Origin: Saccharospirillum alexandrii
GTDB taxonomy: Bacteria; Pseudomonadota; Gammaproteobacteria; Pseudomonadales; Natronospirillaceae
Direction: 5' to 3'
Assembly (NCBI RefSeq): GCF_004000275.1
Contig: NZ_RCIP01000002.1
Span: 991,781-1,055,780, forward strand
Length of the DNA stretch: 64,000 bases
Below the pieces are notes generated by a model that was not told the DNA's origin, made no database searches, and worked only from the letters and a program-made list of their open reading frames with translations. Position 1 is the stretch's first letter, and each line of letters begins with the position of its first letter. Both the position numbers and the translations under genes were made by a program. This document shows, piece after piece, positions 1-8,761 of the stretch.

Positions 1-277
1 CCAGGTGATCGAGTTCCAGCTCCCCTTCCTGCTGTCTCACTTGCTGATAGGAGCGTTCCAGTGCTTTCAGATACAGCGTTTCTTTGTCTTTAAAGTAATA
101 ATAAATCATCCGCTTAGACGTTTTTGTTTTCTCAGCGATCTCGTCGATGCGTGCGCCAGACAGGCCTTTTTCAGAGAACTCCCGGGTCGCAACCCGCATG
201 ATATCGGCTTGTACGCGCACCGGGTCATTCTTGCGCGTGCGTTCTTTGCCGTTTGCGGCCACCTTGTGTGTGGTCAT
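1..277 (-). CDS. TetR/AcrR family transcriptional regulator, N-terminal part (runs off left edge)
   Basis: The minus strand from an ATG at 277 encodes about 92 residues and stays open to the window edge, so the ligand-binding C-terminus is missing. Residues about 20-65 form a TetR DNA-binding domain: a helix with ATREFSEKGLSGARIDEIAE, then the recognition segment TKTSKRMIYYYFKDKETLY. A GGAGGG ribosome binding site lies 5-10 nt upstream of the start. It diverges from the TRAP/quinate operon that begins at 465, and the gap holds a palindrome (327-346). Repression of that operon and of itself is a reasonable inference. The effector is probably a hydroaromatic acid, but nothing in the sequence identifies it. 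Confidence 0.9.
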   Translation of the reverse strand, partial: MTTHKVAANGKERTRKNDPVRVQADIMRVATREFSEKGLSGARIDEIAEKTKTSKRMIYYYFKDKETLYLKALERSYQQVRQQEGELELDHL

Positions 278-326
278 TCTGACTTCCCTCCGTCTGCGAT
301 GCGCTCAGTATGCCACAGGTTGACTG

Positions 327-346
327 AACGTACCATTTCGTACATT
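327..346. promoter_or_regulatory. Candidate TetR operator between the divergent TetR and TRAP genes
   Basis: A 20-bp imperfect palindrome, AACGTACCATTTCGTACATT, pairs at 7 of 10 positions and contains two GTAC half-sites. It sits midway between the two divergent starts (277 and 465), where a local TetR repressor would be expected to bind. The assignment is positional, with no known site for comparison. Confidence 0.45.
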
Positions 347-464
347 ATGAATTTGACGATCATCGCCTGGCTATACTCTGTGAAGTTGCCGGCGTCTCGT
401 GGCCCGATTTGAAAGACTGACACATACACAGCTACACCCCATACAACAACAAGAGGAAGTAACC

Positions 465-1472
465 ATGAAGCGCTTATCCTTTCAGGCCAGCGGTCTGGCC
501 ATCGCTCTGATTACCGCCGGTGCCGTCTCTGCCGAGAACCTGCGATTCGCCCACGTAGACCCGAACGACTGGACAACCTCCAAAAAAGGTGCCGCCAGTC
601 AGGTGTTCAAGAACCTGGTAGAAGCCGAAACGGACATGACCGTCGATCTGTTTCCGGCCGGCTCACTCGGCAGTGAAGACGACCTGGTGCAAGGCACTCA
701 GGATGGCACCATCAGCATCAGCATGGTCTCCGGTTCCTACGCCAACTATTGCGCCGCAGCCGCGGTCACCGACATCCCCTACACCTTTCCTTCAGCACCG
801 GTTGCCTGGGAAGTGATGGACGGTGAATTCGGACAGGCCCTGGCGGATCACTGCCTGGAAGAAACCGGCTTGCGCACCCTGGCCTACGGTGAAACCGGCT
901 TCCGCCATTTCACCAACTCGGTACGCCCGATTGCTTCGCCAGCCGATATGGAAGGCCTGAAATTCCGGGTGCAAACCATTCCGCTGTATCTGGAGATGGT
1001 ACGTGGCCTGGGCGCCGAGCCACAAGGCATTGCCTGGGGTGAAGTCCCGACTGCGCTGGCCACCGGTGTGGTCGACGGCCAGGAAAACCCGATCTCGGTG
1101 ATCTACGGCAACAGCTTCTACGAGTTCCAGAAATACCTGACGCTGGACCGCCACGTCTACGGTGTTGATCATATCCTGATTAACGAGGACCTGTTCCAGT
1201 CGTTGTCCGACAGTGATCAGGCCGCGCTGCAACGTGCTGCCGTGGTCGCCGGAACAGTGGGCCGTGCCATTCAGCAATTTGGTTCCGCTGAAGGCGTCTC
1301 CAAGCTGATCGAAGAAGGCATGGAAGTGACCCAGCCGACCGATGCACAGATGGCCGAATTCCGTGCCGCTGCGCAACCGGCCGTTCAGGCCTACCTGCGT
1401 GACGAACTGGGCAGCGATGCCGAGTGGATCGATCGCCTGGCCGAGGCGGTAGACAACGCCACCGCCAACTGA
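465..1472 (+). CDS. dctP: TRAP transporter substrate-binding protein (DctP family), first operon
   Basis: A 335-aa periplasmic solute receptor of a tripartite ATP-independent transporter. Residues 1-23 are a Sec signal peptide ending AGAVSA. The body has the DctP fold hallmarks: the FRVQ strand after GLKF near residue 165, and LGAEPQGIAWGEVPTAL followed by GVVDGQENP, which closes around the carboxylate of the ligand. The ATG at 465 was chosen over an in-frame start at 399 because GAGGAAG lies 6-7 nt before it and the signal peptide follows directly. With dctQ and dctM downstream and dehydroshikimate/shikimate enzymes after them, the ligand is probably quinate, shikimate or 3-dehydroshikimate. 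That is inferred from context. Confidence 0.92.
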   Translation: MKRLSFQASGLAIALITAGAVSAENLRFAHVDPNDWTTSKKGAASQVFKNLVEAETDMTVDLFPAGSLGSEDDLVQGTQDGTISISMVSGSYANYCAAAAVTDIPYTFPSAPVAWEVMDGEFGQALADHCLEETGLRTLAYGETGFRHFTNSVRPIASPADMEGLKFRVQTIPLYLEMVRGLGAEPQGIAWGEVPTALATGVVDGQENPISVIYGNSFYEFQKYLTLDRHVYGVDHILINEDLFQSLSDSDQAALQRAAVVAGTVGRAIQQFGSAEGVSKLIEEGMEVTQPTDAQMAEFRAAAQPAVQAYLRDELGSDAEWIDRLAEAVDNATAN

Positions 1473-1498
1473 TCAGCGCACTGGCGCTACTCTGGAGT

Positions 1499-1520
1499 CG
1501 GGCCTGCCTAAGCAGGTCCG
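1499..1520 (+). other. Intercistronic hairpin between dctP and dctQ
   Basis: A 9-bp stem with one G-T pair and a CTAA loop. The arms are 1499-1507 and 1512-1520. No T-run follows, so it looks like an attenuator or 3'-end stabiliser that keeps receptor mRNA more abundant than permease mRNA. The second TRAP operon has a stronger hairpin at the equivalent place (8762-8796). Confidence 0.5.
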
Positions 1521-1570
1521 GCTCCACGATTTTCTGTCGCACTTCCTGCCACACGTCCGGGGCCCGAGTT

Positions 1571-2068
1571 ATGTCCGCAACCCTTCGCCTGTTTCGTCGT
1601 CTGCTGATCGGTATTAACGGTACCGGCGCCGGTCTGATGATGCTGACGGTATTCTCCATCGTATTTGCCAATGCGTTCTGGCGCTACACCGCTGGTCGCT
1701 CCCTTACCTGGGGCGAAGATGCCGCCATTTACGCCATGATCTACGGCATTATGTTTGGTGTTGCCCTGGCCTATTTACAGGATCGCCATGTGCGTTTCTC
1801 CATTGTGGTCGATTTATTGCCGGCCTCGATCCGGCACTACAACCTGATTCTGATCGACGTTCTCGTACTCTGTGTCGGCATCGGCTTTGCCATTTCCGGC
1901 TACGAATTCATCGACAGCCGCGGCAGCCGCAACTCGCCCAGCATCGGCTTACCCTTGTGGATGTTTCAGTTCTCCACGCTGATGGGCGGCATCTTGCTGT
2001 CAATATCTGCACTGACCATGGGCGCCTGCCGTCTGTTGGGCATGACCGAAGCGGAGGTTGACGCATGA
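1571..2068 (+). CDS. dctQ: TRAP transporter small permease (DctQ family), first operon
   Basis: A 165-aa inner-membrane protein with four predicted helices, the usual DctQ size. Diagnostic features are WRYTAGRSLTWGEDAA after helix 1 and the RHVRFSIVVDLLP segment between helices 2 and 3. The ATG at 1571 is preferred to an upstream in-frame start at 1424 that would overlap dctP. The last codons overlap dctM by 4 nt (ATGA), so the two permease subunits are translationally coupled. DctQ scaffolds the large subunit, and the pair uses a sodium gradient. Confidence 0.9.
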   Translation: MSATLRLFRRLLIGINGTGAGLMMLTVFSIVFANAFWRYTAGRSLTWGEDAAIYAMIYGIMFGVALAYLQDRHVRFSIVVDLLPASIRHYNLILIDVLVLCVGIGFAISGYEFIDSRGSRNSPSIGLPLWMFQFSTLMGGILLSISALTMGACRLLGMTEAEVDA

Positions 2069-3336
2069 TCTACGCATTGCTGTTAATCACCCTGGTCATT
2101 GGTGTGCCGTTCGCCTTTGTTATTCTCGGTACCCTGCTGGTGTTCATGGCCGGGGCTGATTTTCCCTACCACATTCGTATCGTCGCCCAACAAGCCTTTG
2201 GCGGTTTGCATTCCTTTCCGTTGCTGGCAGTACCGCTGTTTATTCTCGCCGGTGAAGTGATGAACGAAGCCGGTATTACCCGGCGTATTATTGCGCTGGC
2301 CAATGCCCTGGTTGGGCATATGAGGGCGGGCCTGGCGCAGGTGAACATTTGGGCGTCGGTGATGTTCGCCGGCCTGTCCGGCTCCGCCATCGCCGATACC
2401 TCGACGCTCGGCCGGGTGTTCATTCCCGAAATGGAAAAAGAAGGGTACCCGCGTGATTTTGCGGCGGCATTAACCGCGGCTTCATCGGTCATCGGCCCGA
2501 TTATTCCGCCCAGCATTCCGGTCATAATCTACGCCCTTACCGTCAGCGGTGTGTCGGTTCCGGGTCTGTTTATGGCCGGTATTATTCCGGGTCTGCTGCT
2601 GGCCTCGGGTCTGTCCATTTACGTCTTTTTCTTTGCCGGCCATTTCGGTACCAAGAAGACACATGCGCCCGGCACCCGGCGAAAAGCGGTTTTCAACGGG
2701 CTGATTCCCTTGTTTATGCCCATCGCGGTTATCGGTTCCATTCTGCTGGGCATTGTTACCCCGACGGAAGCGGCGTCTTTTGCGGTGGTCTACGCCCTCA
2801 TTGTTGGCCTGGTACTGTACCGCTCCATTCCTGTATCACGGCTGCCGCACATTTTCACCCGGGCGATGCGTGACAGCGCGGTGATCATGATCATTATGGC
2901 CGCGGTCTCGGCGGCCAACTGGCTGCTCACCTACAACCGTATTCCGAACATCATTACCGAGTGGGCGCTATCGGCCATCGACTCCCAGGTCATTTTCCTG
3001 TTGGCGGTCATGCTGTTGCTCTTACTGGTTGGCCTGGTGCTGGAAGGCATTGCCGCCATTCTGGTACTGGTCCCCATTCTGCACCCGATCGCCGTCGGGC
3101 TTGGCATCGAACCATTGCACTTCGCCATTCTGGTGATCTTCAACCTGATGATCGGTCTGATTACGCCACCGGTTGGGCTGTGTTTGTTTGTCGCCGATTC
3201 GGTCGCCCGGGTTGGTTTGTCAGCCATTGTACGCCGGCTCATGCCCATGTTGCTGGTCGAGGTTCTGGTGTTGGTGGTCATCGCCTTTGTACCGGATCTG
3301 GTGACCTTCCTGCCCAGAATTACCGGTTACCTCTGA
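2065..3336 (+). CDS. dctM: TRAP transporter large permease (DctM family), first operon
   Basis: A 423-aa polytopic membrane protein, the normal DctM length, with about 12 hydrophobic segments. It carries the family signatures GLSGSAIADTSTLG near residue 108 and VIGPIIPPSIPVIIY near 142, and a second inverted-repeat counterpart, NLMIGLITPPVGLCLF, near 365. It starts inside the dctQ stop codon (ATGA overlap). It moves the substrate delivered by the 465-1472 receptor. The enzyme gene for 3-dehydroshikimate dehydration follows after 44 nt, so transport and first catabolic step appear to be one operon. Confidence 0.95.
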   Translation: MIYALLLITLVIGVPFAFVILGTLLVFMAGADFPYHIRIVAQQAFGGLHSFPLLAVPLFILAGEVMNEAGITRRIIALANALVGHMRAGLAQVNIWASVMFAGLSGSAIADTSTLGRVFIPEMEKEGYPRDFAAALTAASSVIGPIIPPSIPVIIYALTVSGVSVPGLFMAGIIPGLLLASGLSIYVFFFAGHFGTKKTHAPGTRRKAVFNGLIPLFMPIAVIGSILLGIVTPTEAASFAVVYALIVGLVLYRSIPVSRLPHIFTRAMRDSAVIMIIMAAVSAANWLLTYNRIPNIITEWALSAIDSQVIFLLAVMLLLLLVGLVLEGIAAILVLVPILHPIAVGLGIEPLHFAILVIFNLMIGLITPPVGLCLFVADSVARVGLSAIVRRLMPMLLVEVLVLVVIAFVPDLVTFLPRITGYL

Positions 3337-3380
3337 CCACGGCCAGTCCGTCAGACAACCATGCCGAACGGAGAAATGAC

Positions 3381-5267
3381 ATGTACTCATCCATAGCCAC
3401 GGTGTGCCTGAGTGGCGCACTGAGCGACAAGATCAATGCGATAGCCGATGCCGGTTTTGAAGGCATCGAAATTTTCGAAAACGATTTGACCGCCTTTAAC
3501 GGCACCGCGCGCGAAGCCGGGCAACTGATTCGTGACCGGGGTATGACACTGGTCACGCTGCAACCCTTTCGTGATTTTGAAGGGCTCGAAGGTCGCGACC
3601 GCCAGCGCGCCTTCGACCGGGCCGAACGCAAGTTCGATTTAATGGAAGAGCTGGGCACCGACTTGCTGATGTGTTGCAGCTCGGTTCACCCCAATGCCAA
3701 ACCCGGCATCGCGCGTGCCGCTGAAGACTATGCCGAACTCGGTGACCGGGCCGCCAAGCGCGGTCTGCGCATCGCCTTTGAAGCACTGGCTTGGGGCACT
3801 CATATTCACGATTACCGCGACAGCTGGGAAGTGGTGCGCCGTGCCGACCATGCTTCCGTCGGCCTGGTGCTCGACACCTTTCACATCTTCTCACGCCAGA
3901 CCGAGCTGGATACGCTCGCCAGTATTCCCGGCGACCGGATTTTCCTGGTGCAAACCGCCGATGCGCCACGGCTTTCCATGGATCATCTCTCCTGGAGCCG
4001 TCACTACCGCTGTTTCCCGGGCCAGGGTGAATTGCAGATGCAGCAGTTTATGGAAAGGCTGAGTGAAACCCGTTACGACGGTGCCCTCTCGCACGAAATT
4101 TTCAACGACGTGTTTCGCATGGGCCACTCGGACCAGACTGCCCGCGATGGCATGCACTCCTACCGGCTACTGCGCACCATGGCCGACCAGAGTTCGGTAC
4201 CGGCACCGCAACCGGTTGAACGCCTGGCGTTTATCGAAATTGCCATCAACCCGGATCGCGCCGATGTGTTGCGCACCGACCTGGCTGCCCTGGGGTTGCG
4301 CTGCGTCGGCAAGCACGCTCAGGTTGCGGCCGAGCGCTGGGCGATGAACGACTTGAACGTCGTCATCAATACCGAACGCGATTTCGCTGGCCGGGTGCCC
4401 GGGCGCGAAGCCACCTCGGTCAGTGCCTTTGGCGTGCAGGTCGATAACGCTTACCAGGCGATCAAGCGTGCCCGAAAGCTGGGTTACGACCTGGTTGAAC
4501 CCAAAGATGTCAACGCCAGCCACGACATGACGGCGATGCGCAACGTCGACGGGTCACTGGCCTACATTGTCGACGCCTCGCAACTGAGCAAAGTCTGGGA
4601 TACCGAATTCACCGTCGATACCCAACCGGTTCCGAAAGGCCCCGTGGTGGAAGTCGACCACCTGAGTCTGTCGCTGTCGTATCACGATTACCTGTCGGTA
4701 ATGTTGCAATACCGTTCGGTGTTTGCGCTGGAACCGACCGCTTCCTTTGATGTGACCGACCCCAAAGGGCTGATCCAGAGCCAGGTGTTACACAACAGCG
4801 GTGAAGCGAACCAGAGCCGCCGCTTCCGCCTGGCACTGAACGCCAGTGCCTCACCGGAGACCACCAGCAACCGGCTGGTCAAAAAAGTGGGCGGCTCCGG
4901 TGTGCAGCACATTGCGCTGCGCACCCAGGACATGACCGCTACTGTCGCAGGTTTGGCCGACGCCCACACACCCACGCTGACCATTCCGGTGAACTACTAC
5001 CGGGATCTGCAAGCGCGCTATGAACTGGGAGAATCCGAGGTTCAGTGGATGCAAGATCACTCCGTCTTGTATGACGAGGATGGCACTGGCGAGTTCCGCC
5101 AGCTCTACGTGCGGCCCGATCATCAATCCTTCTTTTTCGAACTGGTGCAACGCGATGGCTATCAGGGCCTCGGCGCGCCCAATGCGTTCGTCCGTGCCGC
5201 CGCCCAGCAACAGGCGGATGCCCTGGCCAACCCGTCTGCAGACACCCAAGGAGATCCCTTATCATGA
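3381..5267 (+). CDS. quiC: 3-Dehydroshikimate dehydratase fused to a HPPD-like VOC domain
   Basis: A 628-aa two-domain protein. Residues 1 to about 275 are a xylose-isomerase-like TIM barrel (sugar phosphate isomerase/epimerase family) that would convert 3-dehydroshikimate to protocatechuate. Candidate metal ligands include the E of FEALAWG, the H of DTFHIF, and SHEIFND. Residues about 285-628 resemble 4-hydroxyphenylpyruvate dioxygenase, with VDHLSLSLSY, QHIALRTQDM and FFFELVQRDGY as VOC metal-site strands. This fusion is the known bacterial QuiC-type arrangement. The ATG at 3381 lies 8 nt after a GGAG and discards a long false N-terminal extension. The stop overlaps the next gene (ATGA). 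Confidence 0.88.
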   Translation: MYSSIATVCLSGALSDKINAIADAGFEGIEIFENDLTAFNGTAREAGQLIRDRGMTLVTLQPFRDFEGLEGRDRQRAFDRAERKFDLMEELGTDLLMCCSSVHPNAKPGIARAAEDYAELGDRAAKRGLRIAFEALAWGTHIHDYRDSWEVVRRADHASVGLVLDTFHIFSRQTELDTLASIPGDRIFLVQTADAPRLSMDHLSWSRHYRCFPGQGELQMQQFMERLSETRYDGALSHEIFNDVFRMGHSDQTARDGMHSYRLLRTMADQSSVPAPQPVERLAFIEIAINPDRADVLRTDLAALGLRCVGKHAQVAAERWAMNDLNVVINTERDFAGRVPGREATSVSAFGVQVDNAYQAIKRARKLGYDLVEPKDVNASHDMTAMRNVDGSLAYIVDASQLSKVWDTEFTVDTQPVPKGPVVEVDHLSLSLSYHDYLSVMLQYRSVFALEPTASFDVTDPKGLIQSQVLHNSGEANQSRRFRLALNASASPETTSNRLVKKVGGSGVQHIALRTQDMTATVAGLADAHTPTLTIPVNYYRDLQARYELGESEVQWMQDHSVLYDEDGTGEFRQLYVRPDHQSFFFELVQRDGYQGLGAPNAFVRAAAQQQADALANPSADTQGDPLS

Positions 5268-6151
5268 CAGTGGCCATGAAACTGGCGTTGATTGGCGAGG
5301 GCATCGCCAAATCACAATCGCCCGACCTGCACCGGCGACTGGGCAGTCTGGTTGGGCTGGACACGCAATATGACCTGGTCGATTCGCTCGGCGTCAATGG
5401 CTTCGATTTCCCAGCCACGGTGGCGCGTTTGCAAGCCGAAGGCTATCGCGGCAGCAACGTCACTTTTCCATTCAAGGAAGCGGCCCGCAACCTGGCCGAT
5501 ACGCTCAGCGAAGGCGTTCAGCGCGTGGGCTCGTCCAATACCCTGATCTTTGAGGGCGGCAAAATACATGCGGAAAACACCGATTACAGCGGCTTTATCA
5601 GCGCCTACCAGCGCCAATTTGCCAACCGGCCTGCGGGCCGGGTATTACTGGTCGGCGCCGGCGGTGTTGGTCGAGCGGTCGCTTGCGCGTTGGGGGCATT
5701 GGGTGTCACCTCGATTGGCCTGGTGGAACGCGACGCGACCCGGGGTGAAGCCCTGAGTCTCGACCTAAACCGTCAGGGCATCAACACCGAGACACTGTCG
5801 GCCAGTGAAGCCAAGCGTCGCATGGCGAGTTTTGACGGCATCGTCAATTGCACGCCGGTCGGCCACATCAATCACCCGGGTTGCCCGATCAAGACCGATC
5901 ACGTGCACGACCAGCAATGGGTATTCGACGCCGTTTATATCCCCGCTCGTACCGAATTGCTGATCGCAGCTGAAGAGTGTGGTGCAGCAACACTGTCAGG
6001 CGTTGACTTGTTTGTCTTCCAGGGCATCGACGCCTTTCGGTTTTTTGCCGGAAGCCAAGCCACCACGGCGGCCATCGACGCCCAGGTTTCTTCCGTGCGC
6101 GACCACTATTTCCGGCAACTGGTGTTGAACGAAAGCCCCCGGGCTTCGTGA
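5264..6151 (+). CDS. aroE: Shikimate/quinate dehydrogenase-like enzyme (AroE family)
   Basis: A 295-aa NAD(P)-dependent dehydrogenase. The N-terminal substrate domain has KSQSPDLHRRL, corresponding to the SxSP motif, then NVTFPFKEA with the catalytic lysine near residue 71 and ENTDYSGF with the substrate-binding Asn/Asp. The Rossmann domain starts at VGAGGVGRAV near residue 131. It overlaps quiC by 4 nt, with AAGGAG upstream. Its position after a dehydroshikimate dehydratase suggests a catabolic paralogue that oxidises shikimate or quinate to feed the dehydratase. AroE homology alone does not separate this from a biosynthetic role. Its stop lies one base from the end of the convergent LysR gene. 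Confidence 0.88.
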   Translation: MTVAMKLALIGEGIAKSQSPDLHRRLGSLVGLDTQYDLVDSLGVNGFDFPATVARLQAEGYRGSNVTFPFKEAARNLADTLSEGVQRVGSSNTLIFEGGKIHAENTDYSGFISAYQRQFANRPAGRVLLVGAGGVGRAVACALGALGVTSIGLVERDATRGEALSLDLNRQGINTETLSASEAKRRMASFDGIVNCTPVGHINHPGCPIKTDHVHDQQWVFDAVYIPARTELLIAAEECGAATLSGVDLFVFQGIDAFRFFAGSQATTAAIDAQVSSVRDHYFRQLVLNESPRAS

Positions 6152-6152
6152 T

Positions 6153-7397
6153 CTAGCGGACCAACCGGGTCGTTTGCGCCAGCGACTGCGCCAGTGACCG
6201 AACAATGGATATAAACAACCGTTGCGTGGTGGTTGGTTGCCAGTCTTTACGGGTGGTGATGCCAATGGGCCGCTCGACCGGCGGCATATCAATGTTCAAC
6301 ACCGTCAAAATGCCTTCCTGCTGTTCATGCTCGATCTGGTGGCTGGAAATGAAGGTCAGGCGGTCACTGCCCAGCAACAACTCCCGAATCACGATCTGCG
6401 AGCTGCATTCAATCACACCTCTGAGCGCAGACGGATCCTGGGCAGCAATCATCCGGTTGAACAAAGAGCGGGCTGGTGTGCCTTCACGCGGGACTACCCA
6501 GGGATAGCCGCGCAGATCATCGAGGGTCAGTGTGCCACCCCCCGCCAGCGGGTGCTGTTTGCGGGCGACGACCGAGATCGGGCTGGTCAGCAGTTGCTCC
6601 TGCTGAATGTCCGAACTCGGTGCCGGGTCGCGCAGCGCGCCGATCAGCAAGTCGAGTTCACCATGCAACAAGCGATTCAACAGGTCATCGTATGGGCCTT
6701 CGAGCACATCGACCCGAATTTCCGGTTTCAGCGTCGATATACGGTTAATGGCCGCCGGAAGCAGAAAGGTGCGCGCCAGTGGCATCGAACCGACCCGAAT
6801 CAGGGTGGAATCGGCCCCGTGCATTTCCTGCACTTCGAACAGGCCCTGTTCGAGTTCGCGCAACCCCAACAGGGCGAAACGGGCAAGGCGCAAGGCGGCC
6901 CGGGTGAGGGAGATGCCAATACTGGTTTTTTCGAACAGAACGGCGTTAAGCAGCCCTTCCAGTTCACCAGCGGCCCGGTAGACCGCCGGTTGTGAAATAC
7001 CCAGCGAGCGAGCGGCGGTGCTGTAGCTGGTCGCCGTTTGCAGTGCCAGCAAGGCGCGCAAATGGGCATTGGTCAACTGATCAGAGGGGTGAACCGAGGC
7101 ACGTACTCCGTCCTGCTTGCGATCGGCGATGCGTACCGCTTCACGTGTGCCCGTGCGCAGAAAAGCCATGCAGCGATCCACCCGGTGTACCAGCAGTTCG
7201 CCGCTGTCAGTGAGGTACATGCCGTTGTGGCGACGCACAAACAGACTGATACCCAGACGCGCCTCCAGCTTGCCAATGGCCTGGGTAACGGCCGATTGCG
7301 ACAGGAATATACGCTCGGCGGCGGTGCTGATGCTGTGCGAACGAGCCACCTCACTGAAGGCTCGCAAATGCCGAAGATTGGGGATTTTATCGAGCAC
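6153..7397 (-). CDS. LysR-type regulator with two tandem winged-helix domains
   Basis: A 414-aa protein against the usual 300 or so for LysR. Residues 7-64 are a normal LysR HTH (HLRAFSEVARSHSIS, then SQSAVTQAIGKLE). Residues 108-167 are a second HTH of the same family (HLRALLALQTATSYSTAAR, then SQPAVYRAAGELE). A LysR effector domain follows from about 198. The GTG at 7397 is chosen because GGGAG lies 7 nt upstream and the protein then starts just before the first HTH. An in-frame ATG at 7589 would add 64 residues of no recognisable kind. It lies between the quinate-type operon and the divergent second TRAP/lig operon, so it probably controls one or both. Confidence 0.9.
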   Translation of the reverse strand: MLDKIPNLRHLRAFSEVARSHSISTAAERIFLSQSAVTQAIGKLEARLGISLFVRRHNGMYLTDSGELLVHRVDRCMAFLRTGTREAVRIADRKQDGVRASVHPSDQLTNAHLRALLALQTATSYSTAARSLGISQPAVYRAAGELEGLLNAVLFEKTSIGISLTRAALRLARFALLGLRELEQGLFEVQEMHGADSTLIRVGSMPLARTFLLPAAINRISTLKPEIRVDVLEGPYDDLLNRLLHGELDLLIGALRDPAPSSDIQQEQLLTSPISVVARKQHPLAGGGTLTLDDLRGYPWVVPREGTPARSLFNRMIAAQDPSALRGVIECSSQIVIRELLLGSDRLTFISSHQIEHEQQEGILTVLNIDMPPVERPIGITTRKDWQPTTTQRLFISIVRSLAQSLAQTTRLVR

Positions 7398-7426
7398 TAG
7401 GCGGCTCCCACTGCCTCTGATGTAAC

Positions 7427-7445
7427 ATAAGTTTAACCAACTTAT
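7427..7445. promoter_or_regulatory. Candidate LysR binding site
   Basis: A perfect 7-bp inverted repeat, ATAAGTT-N5-AACTTAT, fits the LysR T-N11-A dyad. It lies 30 nt upstream of the LysR start, in the divergent promoter region shared with dctP at 7727. The position suits autoregulation and co-inducer-dependent activation of the rightward operon. Confidence 0.55.
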
Positions 7446-7622
7446 AACATAAACTAATACCTTGTTAAGGAAAACTAACTGGTTCACCCGGGCCGGGCTG
7501 TGAATACTGGGTTCAGGACGGTTGCAGATTGCCTGAGCGTTCAGGCTAAATTCAGGATCTGGATTACACTCTGTGCCAATGGTCGGCAACTCCCGTTACA
7601 CTCGGGCAGCTGTTGATTGGAA

Positions 7623-7642
7623 CTTGCAGTAGTCTTGCAGTA
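7623..7642 (+). repeat. Two direct copies of CTTGCAGTA, 11 bp apart
   Basis: CTTGCAGTA occurs at 7623-7631 and 7634-7642, a period of 11 bp or about one helical turn, in the leader of the second TRAP operon. A small GGCCGG/CCGGCC hairpin (7654-7671) follows. The rest of the 329-bp gap between LysR and dctP shows AT-rich promoter-like DNA around 7420-7480 but no open frame. A protein-binding role is a guess. Confidence 0.3.
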
Positions 7643-7726
7643 ATAAGCCGCCTGGCCGGGAAAGACCGGCCGGATACATCGACCTATGGGACCGGTGTAT
7701 TACAAAAACAACGAGGTAACTGAATT

Positions 7727-8749
7727 ATGCTTAAGCACGTTAAGACAACATCCCTGATTGGCCTGATGGCTGTTTCCGCCGCCTCTGTGCAGGCTGAAGA
7801 AGTCACACTGCGCGTTGGCCACCTGTGGCCTTCAGTCGCTGCGGCTCATACGGATGTGGTACAGGCCTGGGCCGATGCCGTTGAGGCAGATTCCAACGGC
7901 CGGATCGAAGTCCAGGTTTATCCGAGTGGCCAGCTGGCTGCCCCGCCGGCTCAGTACGATGCCGTTAAAAACCGCATTATGGACGCCACTGCTACCGTTC
8001 AGGGCTACACCGCCAACCGCTTCCCGCTGACCCAGGTGGTTGAATTGCCCGGCGTCTCCGACAGCGGCAAGCAAGGTGCCTGCATTCTGCAGAACCTGAT
8101 GGATGAAGGTCACATCGACCAGGAATACGATGACACCAAGCCGGTCTTCATTTTCACCCACGGCCCAGGTGGTTTCCACGTCTCCGGTACCAGCATCGAA
8201 ACGCCTGAAGATCTGCAAGGTCTGCGCATTCGTCGCCCCACCACGGTTGTCGGCAACATTCTGACTGAACTGGGTGCCCAGCCAGTCGGCATGGCGGCGC
8301 CGGAAAGCTACACCTCCATGCAGCGTGGCGTTATCGACGGTGTTGCTCTGCCCTGGGAAGGTGCGTTGTCTTTCCGCCTGAACGAGCTGTCCGATTCGCA
8401 CACTGAAATTGGTGGCCTGTACACCCTGGCGTTCATTCTCACCATGAACGAAAGCGTCTATAACAACCTGTCCGCCGAAAACAAAGCCGTCATCGATGCC
8501 AACTCTGGCATGGACTGGTCAGTGCGCGCTGGCGAAGTGTTTGACGCACAGGACATAGCCGGTCGCCAGCAGGCGGTTGATGCCGGTCACGAGATCATTC
8601 AGATCGAAGGCGGCACCAGCAACCCAGCCTGGGCCCCGTACATTGAGCGTGCTAAAGAGACTTACCTGTCTGATCTGGAAGGCCGTGGTCTGCCAGCCCG
8701 TGAAGTGTACGAACGCGCGATGGCGTTGCGTTCACAGTGTGAAGTCTAA
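7727..8749 (+). CDS. dctP: TRAP transporter substrate-binding protein (DctP family), second operon
   Basis: A 340-aa periplasmic receptor with a signal peptide over residues 1-24 ending SVQAEE. The DctP core motifs are present: LRIRRPTTVVGNILTELG near residue 166 and the segment AAPESYTSMQRGVIDGVALPW near 186-206, where the conserved arginine contacts the substrate carboxylate. Start ATG 7727 has GAGG about 10 nt upstream. It is not a close copy of the first receptor (465-1472), so a different ligand is likely. It opens the operon that continues into lig genes, which suggests uptake of protocatechuate-pathway acids or related aromatic carboxylates. Confidence 0.92.
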   Translation: MLKHVKTTSLIGLMAVSAASVQAEEVTLRVGHLWPSVAAAHTDVVQAWADAVEADSNGRIEVQVYPSGQLAAPPAQYDAVKNRIMDATATVQGYTANRFPLTQVVELPGVSDSGKQGACILQNLMDEGHIDQEYDDTKPVFIFTHGPGGFHVSGTSIETPEDLQGLRIRRPTTVVGNILTELGAQPVGMAAPESYTSMQRGVIDGVALPWEGALSFRLNELSDSHTEIGGLYTLAFILTMNESVYNNLSAENKAVIDANSGMDWSVRAGEVFDAQDIAGRQQAVDAGHEIIQIEGGTSNPAWAPYIERAKETYLSDLEGRGLPAREVYERAMALRSQCEV

Positions 8750-8761
8750 ACGGCTTCCAAC

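Noticed and set aside
5-412. Plus-strand open frame of 135 codons at the left edge
   Set aside because: It is antisense to the TetR gene (1-277), has no domain or ribosome site, and runs through the divergent promoter.
2961-3380. N-terminal extension of the quiC-type protein
   Set aside because: It overlaps the end of dctM in another frame; the ATG at 3381 has a ribosome site and starts the TIM barrel directly.
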